NCBI RefSeq assembly: GCF_026745355.1
Contig: NC_079205.1
Span: 40,077,128 to 40,141,127 of the forward strand
Source of the DNA: Beta vulgaris subsp. vulgaris
Taxonomy: Eukaryota; Streptophyta; Magnoliopsida; Caryophyllales; Amaranthaceae
Direction of reading: 5' to 3'
DNA: 64,000 bases
In this document: in pieces, positions 46,118 through 55,871 of the stretch
Layout of the letters: each line of letters starts with the position of its first letter
Position numbering within the stretch: the first letter of the stretch is position 1
Notes under the pieces: model-generated
Told to the model about the DNA's origin: nothing
The model's database searches: none
The model's input: the letters and a program-made list of their open reading frames with translations, nothing else
Translations under genes and position numbers: made by a program

Positions 46118-47134
46118 TCACATTAGCAACAAATTTCTTGCCACTATAGTTATTTCCATAGCATAACCATGACTATTACTAGTCCATTTAACAATTTTAA
46201 TAGCATTACACCACTCTAGATACCCTATCAACTTAAAACATTGGTCTATTGTATGACCTTTGTTTTTACAGTGATCACACTTCTTGTCTTGCTTCTCCTT
46301 TTTCCAATCACGTTTTCCTTGAAACTTCTGTGTACCACCATTAAATCCTCTTGGAGGAAATCTTTGAGCAGTCATTGCACTGCTTTCAGCAACATCCATG
46401 ACTCCAGAAACTTCCTTTTGCTTCTCAATTTGTTGAGCAGTTGAAAATGCTATATTTATAGTAGGCAAAGGCTCCATTGACAGAATGTTAGTAATAGTGT
46501 TGTCAAAGACACTATTCAAACCTAACAAGAATTGCATCAACTTATCCTTAACTTCAAGATCTGTCAATTTCTTTAGAAACTGACAATTCCATTGATTCAA
46601 TGCGTCACAACTACCTACAGGAAATGATCTCAAAGCTTGAAGTTCATCCCATAATTTCTTGATTTTGCCATAATAAGCAACAATCGTCATGTTTTCTTGC
46701 CTTAATCTAATAATTTCCTTCCTCAACTGACAAATGAGTGGTCCATTAGATTGACCAAACCTTTAACCTAACTCTCTCCATAGATCAACAGAGGTTGAAA
46801 CATAAGCAAAATCAAGATCAGCTATAGTTGGATTTATTGAATTAAGAATCCAACTCATCACCATATAATCAACTCTAGTCCATCTAGAATAATCTTTGTG
46901 TGTAATCACAGGCATAGGCAACAATCCAGTGATAAAACCTTCTTTGTTCTGAGCTATAAGAGTTCTCCTAACATTCCTATTCCATCGAGTAAAATTAACT
47001 CCACTAAAAGTAACAGAAAGTAAAGAAGTAATAGGATTATCCGAACTCGCAATAAAGAGAGGATCCAGATTACCTCTGAGAACTGTGTTCTCATTATTTG
47101 TATTAGGAATTCTAACATCATCAGATTCCGCCAT
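46118..47134 (-). pseudogene. Copia gag with one in-frame stop and a zinc knuckle
   Basis: A probable start MAESDDVRIPN lies at 47134 on the minus strand, and an upstream in-frame Met exists at 47194. The core has SDNPITSLLSVTFSGVNF, RNVRRTLIAQNKEGFI and ADLDFAYVSTSVDLWREL. A single TAA near 46762 interrupts the frame, which then continues as RFGQSNGPLICQLRKE and LMQFLLGLN. A CCHC knuckle, CDHCKNKGHTIDQC, lies near 46270-46230. It would form the particle shell. Confidence 0.85.
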
Positions 47135-47361
47135 TAATGAAAGATTCAAATCTTCGCAAAGATAAAATCGTTTATTCGCAACCTTAAGAATCACCAGAAA
47201 ATTTGAATTTAATCAACAAATTTTCACTAAGATCTCCAATTTCAGGATCAAGAAATCACAATTAAGTAATTTCAAATCAATAATTACAGTCGATTGAACA
47301 AGAACAACTGTAATCAATCAAGAAAATCAATGAAAAACCTCAATCTCATACGCGAGAATGC

Positions 47362-47374
47362 TGCTCTGATACCA
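47362..47374 (-). promoter_or_regulatory. Copia primer-binding site (initiator Met tRNA)
   Basis: On the minus strand TGGTATCAGAGCA directly follows the LTR end, a perfect match to the initiator Met tRNA-type site. Confidence 0.95.
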
Positions 47375-47583
47375 TATAAAGAAATGGAGCTTCAAGAATG
47401 AAAAAAGACTTTCATTGAATAGAAGAAGAAAAGAGAGAGAATCCAGGAAATAAGAATTACAAACTAAGAAACTCAAATATCTCTTGTTAATAACTGATAT
47501 TTATACTTACCAATTATGTAACTAACTTTACAATTAGTTAAGCTGACTAGGATTCTTACATAATTTATGATATATAACTTATA
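47375..47583 (-). repeat. Copia 5' LTR with TA...TA ends
   Basis: 209 bp. On the minus strand it starts TATAAGTTATATATC and ends TTCTTTATA directly before the primer-binding site. The edges are fixed independently by the primer-binding site on one side and by the 5-bp target duplication GTGGA (47584-47588) on the other. Confidence 0.92.
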
Positions 47584-47588
47584 GTGGA

Positions 47589-48480
47589 AACATTCATTAG
47601 ATCATGGAACAGAGTTGTACCTTGAGTCAAGGAGTGGAACAGAGTCTTCGTTCCTTTGTCAAAGGAATTATATCGAGTCTTTGTTCCCTCGTCAAAGGAA
47701 CTACATCTAGAACGAACAAGTAAAATTGGGTCTTATTAAATCAATTGACATAATAATTCGTGCTATTATTAAGAAGTCAAATATTTTTTGATCTTATTGA
47801 TTTAGTTAGTTTTGGAATTGTATCCAGAAGATAAGATCTTAAAAAGAAATTTTATTTAAAGTAAATATATTTTAGTGCTGTAAATATCGTTGATGGTTTC
47901 TTTAGAGTTATTTAGGATCAATATTCTAAGTTAATTAGGAGTCCAGATTTAATGAGGTTGAGTCAAAGATCACGCTTTTCATTAAGCAGTAGCATGAGAT
48001 AATTGGGTTGTTCCTTGAGTGGAGGAGCATGGGAGTTCCTCGGATCAATGAACAATAGCATTTAAACATTGTACTTTGGCTAGAGTCTAAAAATGAAATG
48101 TTTAATAAGCAAAACTGGTTTTTGGTTTTGAGTATTTTAAACATGGTATATATTGACTAAGTATTGGTTTTAATAGATAAGATGAAATCTTATCTTAGTT
48201 ACTTTGTTAGATCGCGTATATATAAGATTAAAACAAAATTTATTTTTCGGTATCTAGTCAATGTTCCTAAAACTTGTCTTATTGTTGAGCTGTCCTATTT
48301 TATAGGAAGTTGCTGCTAGTTACTGTGCAATTTTATTTGAGGGACTACGTATTCCATACACTTATAGCTTCCTCAAAAAGACATATAACTATATCCTATG
48401 AAATAAATAGATGAATAGAGATACGATGTACCTTGATAAATGTCCGCATAATATTTCGATGGTAAAGTCAATGATTAATT
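47589..48480. other. Right flank of the copia insertion, no gene
   Basis: AT-rich. A repeated phrase around TCTTCGTTCCTTTGTCAAAG / TCTTTGTTCCCTCGTCAAAG is present near 47645-47700. No coding segment recognised. Confidence 0.5.
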
Positions 48481-48494
48481 GTTGCAATCTATTT

Positions 48495-49065
48495 TCCTCC
48501 ATTAGGTTCATGTCCCGTTGAGTTTTCCTAACACAATTTTAAATGACGCAATATAATATGGACATACATAATTTGTATGAACTTAAATAAAGGGTTTTCT
48601 TATAGTACATTTGGCATTCAAGATGATATTGTCACAGGAATGGAGATGTGTGAATCCTACTCCGTCAAGTAGATCACATAATGGAAGACATTAACTCAGA
48701 GATTTCAAGTAATGTAAATATCAGGTGGAGTGTATATGTTATACTATATTTTCATTGATCATGGTTTGTCCCAATGGATTTTTCTGACAATGTTTTTAAT
48801 GATGCAACATATTATGTGCATTACGCGGGAATTACATCATTTTAGGTCATGCACATTCAGGGGAGAGTGTTATAAATGTATTTATTGTGAATGTCCATTA
48901 TTCCTTTGATCATGGTTTGTCCCACTGGATTTTTCTGACAATGTTTTTAATGATGCAACATATTATGTGCATTATGCGGGCATTGCATCATTTTAGATCA
49001 TGGGCATTCAAGGAGGAGTGTATTAAATATATTTATTATGAATGCCCATTATTCCTTTGACTTGT
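48495..49065 (+). mobile_element. Tandem remnants of copia 3' ends
   Basis: A segment resembling the non-coding 3' end of copia elements (TGTCCCACTGGATTTTTCTG ... polypurine-like GGAGAGTGTTATAAATG) occurs three times. A diverged copy lies at about 48508, and two closer copies start at 48757 and 48908, the last two offset by 151 bp. The sequence downstream of the last copy (AGTGTATTAAATATATT...) looks like an LTR start. No coding sequence remains. Confidence 0.55.
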
Positions 49066-49070
49066 ACATA

Positions 49071-49072
<2 letters not shown>

Positions 49073-49117
<45 letters not shown>
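49073..49117. repeat. TA microsatellite
   Basis: About 22 TA dinucleotides. Confidence 0.97.
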
Positions 49118-49120
<3 letters not shown>

Positions 49121-49210
49121 TCCTTGCCTCTAGAATAAAATAATTAATAGTTTTATCATATACAGTTTCTCTTCCCTTTTCTCCTTTTATCTCTATTTTC
49201 ATAACATATA

Positions 49211-49490
49211 CTCCATCTATTTAATTTTCATTTACTCACTTCACTTTGGGGGACAACCAAAAAGGAAATACAAAAGTATGAGAGAGAAACTAAAAAGGTG
49301 GAGAGAGAAACTGAAAAGTGATAAAGAGAAACTAAAAAAGTGGGTTAAAATATTACAAAAATAGATGATATGGGTGGAAAAAGAGGAGAAAGTAGATGTG
49401 ACATGTTACCAAAAATAGAAAAAACAACTTGTATATATTAAAATGAAACAGACAAAAAAAACTGTGCAGATTAAAAAGAAACGGAGGAAA
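49211..49490. mobile_element. Stowaway-like MITE
   Basis: 280 bp flanked by TA (49209-49210, 49491-49492). The left end reads CTCCATCTATTTAATTTTC, and the right end on the minus strand reads TTTCCTCCGTTTCTTTTTAA, matching the CTCCCTCCGT-type Stowaway terminus with a few changes. Purine-rich interior without coding. Confidence 0.75.
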
Positions 49491-49508
49491 TATGATCTAA
49501 TTATAGGT

Positions 49509-49774
49509 TAGAGGTGATCATAGGTCGGACCAGACTTTGGCCAAAAAAACAGGCTCGTTTTAAAGCCTCAGGTGGAAAATACTGCGCCAAAACCCACTAA
49601 TCCGGGTCGGGCCATGTGGGCTTTTCGGACCATACGTAAAATTAGCCTAATTTTTCACTTGTTGCCTGTCTTTTGCCCAAAAAATCCAACGGGGCCCATG
49701 AGCCAAAAAATTCTGCTGAAAACTTGGCCATTTTCGGGTCGAGCCCATGGGACGGGTCTATATTGATCACTCTA
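49509..49774. mobile_element. Non-autonomous hAT-like MITE
   Basis: The ends are TAGAGGTGATCATAGG and, on the minus strand, TAGAGTGATCAATATAG. They are flanked by 8-bp segments TTATAGGT and TTACAGCT that match at six positions. The interior is rich in GGGCC/GGCCC-like words, as in other plant hAT MITEs. The duplication is imperfect, so the boundaries are less sure. Confidence 0.55.
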
Positions 49775-49884
49775 TTACAGCTGTATTATTAAAATGATGT
49801 TTTGGATTTTTTTTTCCCTTTTGAGAGGAAAATGGTCTTTTTTTTTTTTTTGGTTTTAATATACCACTTTATTGATTAAATATA

Positions 49885-51059
49885 CGGTTTTTTCACCATA
49901 TACCCCTGACAAATTTTTTTTTGCACCGTATACCCTTTCGACTTTCCAAATTCATCATATACCTCTCACATTTCGATAAATACATCAACTTACCCTTTTG
50001 ACTAACGGTGTTAGACTTCCGTTAGTCATTAACCCCTAATCCCCTCTAATCCTAATAAACTAACTTAAATTAAACCCTAATCCTAACCCTAATCTAATAC
50101 ACTTTAACTAACCCACTGCCACATCACCCCCACTACCACATCACCCCACCCCTTACACCCACTGCCACATCACCCCCACCCCTTACCCCTGCCCATCACC
50201 CCCACCCCTTACCCCACTGCACATCACCCCTCCACCCACACCCCAACCCACCCCCACCCCTTCCCACCCCACCACACAATCCCCCTTCCCACCCCCACCA
50301 CTGCAGTCCCCCCTCCCCACCATCCCACGACCCAACCAACCCCAAGACCCCCCCTCCACCGTTCCGCCACCTACAGCGTCGCACCCCCTCCTCTTCCGCC
50401 ACCCGCAGCACCACACCCGCGCACAAACTCGCGCAAACTGCCTGCCTCGTTGGGTGGCACCACGGCAAACTTGCGCAGCCGCAATTTAAACTTGCACAGC
50501 AGCACTAGAACGACGAGGAGGCAGGCGGCGACGGTCGAGAAAAGTCGCCACTTGCGGTTTGCGACGGTCGAGAAAAGTCGAAATGGCTGGGCTTCGCATC
50601 CTCGTCGCTCGTCGTTCTAGTTCTACTCGCCGTCAACTTTTCTCGGCCGTCGCCGCCCGCCTCCTCCTCGTCGTTCTAGTGATGCGGGTGTGGTGCTTCG
50701 GGTGGCGGAAGAGGAAGGGGGGTGCGGCACTGCAGGTGGCAGAAGGGTGGAGGGGGGTTTCGAGGGTGGTGGGGAGGGGGACTGCAGTGGTGGGGGTGGG
50801 GTTGGGGTGGAGGTTAGGGTTAGGGTTAGGGTTAGGGTATTAGGGGATTAGGGTTAGGATATTAGGGTTAGATTTAGGTTAATTAATTAGAGTTAGAGGG
50901 TAATTAGAGGTTAATGACTAACGGAAGTCTAACACCGTTAGTCATTAAGGGTAACTTGATGTATTTTTCGAAATGTGAGGGGTATATGATGAATTTGGAA
51001 AGTCGAAAGGGTATACGATGCAAAAAAAAATTTGTCAGGGGTATGTGGTGAAAAAACCG
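49885..51059. mobile_element. Foldback Mutator-like element with very long inverted arms
   Basis: The 1175-bp element begins CGGTTTTTTCACC and ends GGTGAAAAAACCG, flanked by a perfect 9-bp duplication TTAAATATA (49876-49884, 51060-51068). The outer 170 bp of the two arms are nearly perfect inverted copies. Each arm contains a smaller palindrome around CTAACGGTGTTAGACTTCCG. Pairing continues inward, less perfectly, through a CCCTAA-rich and then a very GC-rich section. GTCGAGAAAAGT-type segments face each other near 50510-50650. No transposase. The whole transcript could fold into a long hairpin. Confidence 0.85.
50813..50838 (+). repeat. TTAGGG tandem repeat inside the foldback element
   Basis: About four TTAGGG units followed by TATTAGGG variants, mirrored by CCCTAA-type words near 50080-50095 on the opposite arm. 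Interstitial and internal to the element. Confidence 0.9.
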
Positions 51060-51068
51060 TTAAATATA

Positions 51069-51567
51069 CTACCTTTTTATTAGATTACTTATTTTCATGA
51101 TTTGAATAGAAAATTTGAAGCATAAAATTGTCAGATTCGGCCAAAGGCGCAAAGCACTTATCGAATACTCAATATAACAAGATTAACAACGGAGAGTAGA
51201 AAACATTATACGGCCTTTCTTACTTTACTCATTTCTGTTTACAATACCATCAGTGCTCCCTTCAGTTCTCTAAATTTCTAAAGTTGCCTATCTAAAGTTT
51301 GAAAGGGAAAGGTTAGAAGAAGTTATAAATCTCAATCTATTGTTCTTGTTTTTATAAACTAGAAATGTCAATTTATTATTGCTGATTACTTTATGAATAT
51401 CGTTCGTTTGTATTTGGGCATTATTTACATCATAAGTATTAAGTACAGTACTAAACTGCCGCCAATTCATTAGAACTGGGTTTTTGTAATCTACTACTAT
51501 ATTGTTCTTGTCGTAGATAAATTAATGAATATTCAACTTCTAATTCTGGGTGAACTTCTGTTTGAAG
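51069..51567. other. Upstream region of the DUF3531-like pseudogene
   Basis: AT-rich, no coding recognised. Any promoter of the pseudogene would lie here, but no clear TATA element can be assigned. Confidence 0.4.
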
Positions 51568-53187
51568 ATGCAAACCATACATCAAGGAGGATGCCCACTA
51601 GAACTAGCCAAGTTTGCAGGGTGCTTAACCCCAATTCAACACAATAATTTCACCCTTTTTTCGACTGTTGTATATTCAAACCGCAAACTCTCGAAACCCA
51701 GAAAATGTAAGGCCAAAATTGGGATTGCAGAATTATATTCATGGAAAACAAAGGACAAAGGTGTAGGCAGTAGTTGAGAGCCCAATATTCTGATAACCAA
51801 TATGAAGTACTGGATGATGAGTTGCAAGATGAGGGGGAACTTGATGGACCTCAAAGGAAGTTTAGGGAAAGAGAAGAAGAGAGAGTCTATGATAAAGACC
51901 CGAAATTTGCTGAAATTCTCGATAGCTTGTCTTGATAACCCGGATAAGGCTCAGTCCAAAGTAAGATATTTTTCCTATCAGGTTCATAGTTTGTTGTATC
52001 TTATTATGAAGCATTTGTATAATCAGGTAGTTTGGTAGAGATTTCATGTTTGTGTATCCATGTGATGGGAATTTGTCTCAGAATTTTATAGACTAATCAA
52101 TGTTGGATTAGCTGATGAATGAAAATTAGTAATTGGGTTTGTTATGTAGATTAAAGCTCAAAATGGGTTTTAAATTATGTGTTTAGATGGAGGAAAGGTG
52201 GAGGAAGAAAAGGAACAAAATACTGCAAACAAAAACAGGTTCTGGCTCACCCATGAAAGTTACATTTAACAAGTAAGTTTGGGGTACCATCATTGAAATC
52301 GGTTTAATACGTTAGGTTTTGTGTTGTATTAGTATTTTCTTGAGAAAGCTAAGAACCTCTGAGGCCTTAAGCAGCAATTAAACTTTTGTTCATACCTCAA
52401 ACATTTCTTACGAATTGCCATGCTATCTTGGTTTGTACTTCTATTATAATAGCAATGGTAACACTTTGTAGATTAATTAATTTGGCCTTTTGGGTGGTTG
52501 GCAGATTTGATTACTCAAATTCATATATTTGGTTCGAATTTTGCAATCCTCCACTGCAGAAAGATGTTTGATTGATCTGTGATGTAAGTCATTATTGTTC
52601 GAATATCAGTATATATGATGCTAAGTGAATCAAATGTCATGGGTGTTGCTCTTGTTTGCTAACAGGTAATTAGATTCTGGCACATCATTGGACGTCTTGG
52701 TGGTTGCAATTCACTGAATATGCAGGTGAATTTTTTTTCTTCATTTCATTGGATGTCTTGGTGGTTGGAATCCTGCTTGCATTTATGCTAAACCTACTAA
52801 AAGAATAAGTTTTTCAATTATCTTGTCATGATTACTATCTAAAGCCGAAGCTATCTATTGTTTGATGTACTTAACAGAATCTCCATTTGACAAAATACTA
52901 AACTATGATGCTATTCAAGGAGCAAACGTAGATCCAACCACATTTTATAACATAGGGGACCTTGAGATTCAAGACAATTTGGCACGAATATGGTATGGTG
53001 TTCAATTTGGGAACTATTTTTGATTGAGCTTGACTCTGCTTTGCTGGTAGCAAATGCAACACACTATATAATTGTATAGTTTGACATTTCTCAATATTTT
53101 TCGGATTGTTTTCAGGGTTGATATTGGGACTAATGATTCATTGCTTTTGGATGTCCTATTGAATGCATTGACACAGATAAGCTCTGA
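51568..53187 (+). pseudogene. DUF3531-like chloroplast protein, six exons visible, 3' end missing
   Basis: Exons with consensus splice sites are 51568-51960, 52187-52272, 52505-52583, 52666-52725, 52878-52992 and 53116-53187. They encode a transit-like N-terminus, then YEVLDDELQDEGELDGPQRK, EERWRKKRNKILQTKTGS, DYSNSYIWFEFCNPPLQKD, FWHIIGRLGGCNS, FYNIGDLEIQDNLARIW and VDIGTNDSLLLDVLLNALTQ. This series is recalled from the DUF3531 family (At5g08400-like), whose function I do not know. Defects are a frameshift near 51775, another near 51928, an in-frame TGA in exon 3 (52570-52572), and no recognisable final exon before the next transposon. The intron phases are kept, so it is a decayed segmental copy and not a retrocopy. 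Confidence 0.7.
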
Positions 53188-53472
53188 GTAAGATCTTTAT
53201 TTAGCTGGTGTTTCCATGCTTTCTTTTCCCCCTCAGTATATAGTGAATTATCTCATTGTTTCCAACTCCTCAGTCCCTTTTTCTTATGTTCTTATATTAA
53301 AGCAATTAGATTGAACTATTAGCTGGTAAAATAGATGTTGTAGTTGTAACCAAGGGTTCTCACAGTAGAAGTGTTGTTTGACCATATGAGGGAATAATGG
53401 GTTGTACACCATTTCTGGACTTGTATGAAAATTTCAATGAAGCGATTCTTCTATGGATGATATAGATATGCT
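53188..53472. other. Gene-free stretch after the last visible exon
   Basis: AT-rich, intron-like sequence. The expected final DUF3531 exon was looked for and not seen. Confidence 0.5.
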
Positions 53473-54133
53473 AATTGCCCGCCCGTATCTACTTAACACC
53501 ACCCGTATTTTCTTAACACCACCCGTATTTATATTGTATTGTTTTTCCTTTTTCTCTTTCCTCTACTTCTTTTGTAACCTTCTATAACCACCACCGAGCT
53601 GCCCCCACCACCAGCTTGCCACCACCACCACTAGCCCTAGCCCCCGGCAACTTCCACTACCTCACACCCCCACCACCCGCAGCTCCAGCCCCCCCACCCT
53701 CATAGTACCCCCGGCAACCCCCACCCACCTGCAACCCCCTTTCTTCTCCTTACTCATGTCATTCACCGAATCCCAATACCATCATGGCCCCTCCTTTCTT
53801 GTTATTCCTTCTAGTTTGCGGGAGCCCAACACCACAACAATCAAATCTCTAGGAAAATGAAATTAGATCTACAATTAAATCTTAAAATACGATTAAATTA
53901 GTTCACACCACCGCATCACCACCCTTCTCTTTCTTCTCTTCCATACTAATTCAAACTACTTGCTTAACATAATTCTAATGTTAACATAATTCTCTTTTAT
54001 TAACCTCCCATTAGATTCCTTCCCTCTTATTAACATCTTGTTCTCAGGTTGAAGTTGAACTAGGAACAATAATGAAACATCAATGAGTAATAAAGGGATA
54101 ATACAGAGTAGTTAAGTAGAAAAGCGGGAAATT
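53473..54133. mobile_element. Candidate TIR element (unclassified)
   Basis: The left end AATTGCCCGCCCGTATCTAC and the right end read on the minus strand, AATTTCCCGCTTTTCTACTT, form imperfect inverted repeats of about 33 bp with a 2-bp gap. The interior has a CCACCACC-rich block (53585-53720). No convincing target duplication was found. Confidence 0.4.
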
Positions 54134-54149
54134 GTTGTTTAGACTCATC

Positions 54150-54800
54150 TGCACTTCCAAGTTGCTTCAGATGCAACATTCCCATTGTACCAAAAAAATT
54201 GTGTTTGAGCCAAGGTATGGTGCTTGACAAATCGTGTCTTTAGAATAACCACACGTGACCTCCTCGGATACCAGCTTCACATTAGTTACACCATGTCTCG
54301 TAGATTTCTGTTTATAAGGCTGCAAGTTTACCCATACCCAAACTCTTATAGGAGAACCCCTATCAAATCTATTCTTATCAGCTTGTGTTTTTTGTCTTTT
54401 CCGAGCCCTTCTTAAATGAAACTGGAGTAACTCAATCATGGCATCCCCTTTTTACATAAATATATGCTGCACAACCACTTTAGTTTCTCGTGGCAGATAT
54501 GGTAAATGCAAAGTAAAGGCTGACTATATAAAATTTCATAAGGTGTGAGCCTGACAAATGTATGAAAGTTTGTATTATACGACCATTCAGTAAGTGGCAA
54601 TCATAAACTCCACTCTTTAGGTATTCTCCACTCATATATTTCAAGATTGTTTCCAAACACTTGGTAACAAGTTCTATTAGCCCATCAGTTTGTGGGAGAA
54701 AAGAAGAAGATAACATCATCAGTTTGTGGCTGAATGGTGAACAATGCTTTCCAAAAATGACTAATGAAAACAAAATCTCGATCACTTACTATAGATCTTC
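54150..54800 (-). pseudogene. Chromovirus integrase C-terminus and chromodomain remnant
   Basis: On the minus strand the frame 54785-54480 holds FLPQTDGLIELVTKCLETIL, matching the PQTDGQTE-VN--LE block with the catalytic Glu (TDGLIE). The 54439-54167 frame has RARKRQKTQADKNRFDR (GDWV-type tail upstream) and ends TIFLVQWECCI, like the LVQW core of chromodomains. Stops and shifts separate the pieces. Confidence 0.7.
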
Positions 54801-54824
54801 GCCAACAAAATCATGCATCCTAAA

Positions 54825-55250
54825 TCAGAGTTGCATCCTCAATGCCATAAAGTGAGCATAATTGCTAAATCTATCCACCACAAACAAAATCACTTCCTTA
54901 CCTTGTGATTTTGGCAAGCTAGTTATAAAATCCATAGAAATATCTACCCAAACTTCATGATGAATATGGAGAGGATGCAACAAACCAGGAAACATTATCA
55001 TGTTTATCAGCTTGGTAAGTAAGTCAATTTTTCTAACAAAACTGGTGACATAAGTAGTCATGCATGTTTTCCAATAAAACAAGGCTACTTTTACTCTTTG
55101 AAGGGTAGCATATCTTCCTAAGTGGCCACCTTGAGCTAATTCATGAAGCCAGTGCGAAATAGTTGTTCTGAGGTTTTGGTCAGGACCAACTCCTAACTTG
55201 TGCTTCCTCCTCAACAGCCCATCTATCAAGGTAAAGTAAGACAATAACTC
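54825..55250 (-). pseudogene. Chromovirus integrase, zinc finger and catalytic start
   Basis: On the minus strand the frame has HWLHELAQGGHLGRYATLQR (HHCC histidines) and the block VWVDISMDFITSLPKSQGKE with the first catalytic Asp, followed by VVDRFSNYAHFMAL. The two zinc-binding Cys appear altered (SFVRK instead of a C..C pair). The frame ends at 54825. Confidence 0.75.
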
Positions 55251-55289
55251 ACCTTATTGTAGTTTTGTCAATGAGTGTTGTAGATTCAA

Positions 55290-55862
55290 ATCTAGAGTAT
55301 AACTGGCTTTGTTTAACTAATTTAAATTCGAATCCAACACTGACAAAGCCAAACATAAAACTTGTGAACCCGAGACTCTTGAGAGAGAATCTGCTACTGC
55401 ATTTTTCACGCCGCTCTTGTAATAAATCCCATAAAACCCGATAAGCTTTGAGAGCCCAAATCGCTGGAATGGGGTGATAAGCCATTTCAAACACTTTTGA
55501 TTAGTCTTGAGGATGAATTGTTGGCATGATAAATATTGTTCCCATATTTGCACATCAGTCACAACCGTCAACAACTCTTTTTCATACACTGACAATTTCT
55601 ACCACTTAGGTCCCTAAGCTCTGCTTAGAAATGCTAAAGGGTTGCCTTGTTGGATCAAAACTGCACTAATCCTTCCATTGAAAGCATCATTTTCAAGTTG
55701 AAAGGGCTTTGAAAAATCAAGAAGTCCCAACGTGGAAGCAATATTGAGAGTTATCTTCAACTTTTCAAAAGCTTTAGTAGCCAAAGAAGCCCAATGAATC
55801 TCTATCTTCTTCAATAGTTGAGAAAAAGGATTACTTATCAAAGCATAGTTTTTTTTCTACAA
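55290..55862 (-). pseudogene. Chromovirus RT thumb and RNase H
   Basis: Starting right after the insertion junction the minus strand reads YALISNPFSQLLKK. FEKLKITLNIASTLGLLDFS and an RNase H core with PLAFLSRA follow. Then come VYEKELLTVVTDVQIWEQYL and VADSLSRVSG. The first RNase H catalytic TDAS block is degenerate (LENDAFNG). A stop at about 55612 splits the region. Confidence 0.75.
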
Positions 55863-55871
55863 ATCTATATC

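Noticed and set aside
50813..50838. Telomere-like TTAGGG repeats
   Set aside because: Only about four units, of the TTAGGG type where most plants use TTTAGGG, and internal to a transposon arm. Not a telomere.
50183..50843. GC-rich open frames on both strands
   Set aside because: They lie in the inverted arms of the foldback element, are low-complexity (Gly/Val/Trp/Arg-rich), and mirror each other.
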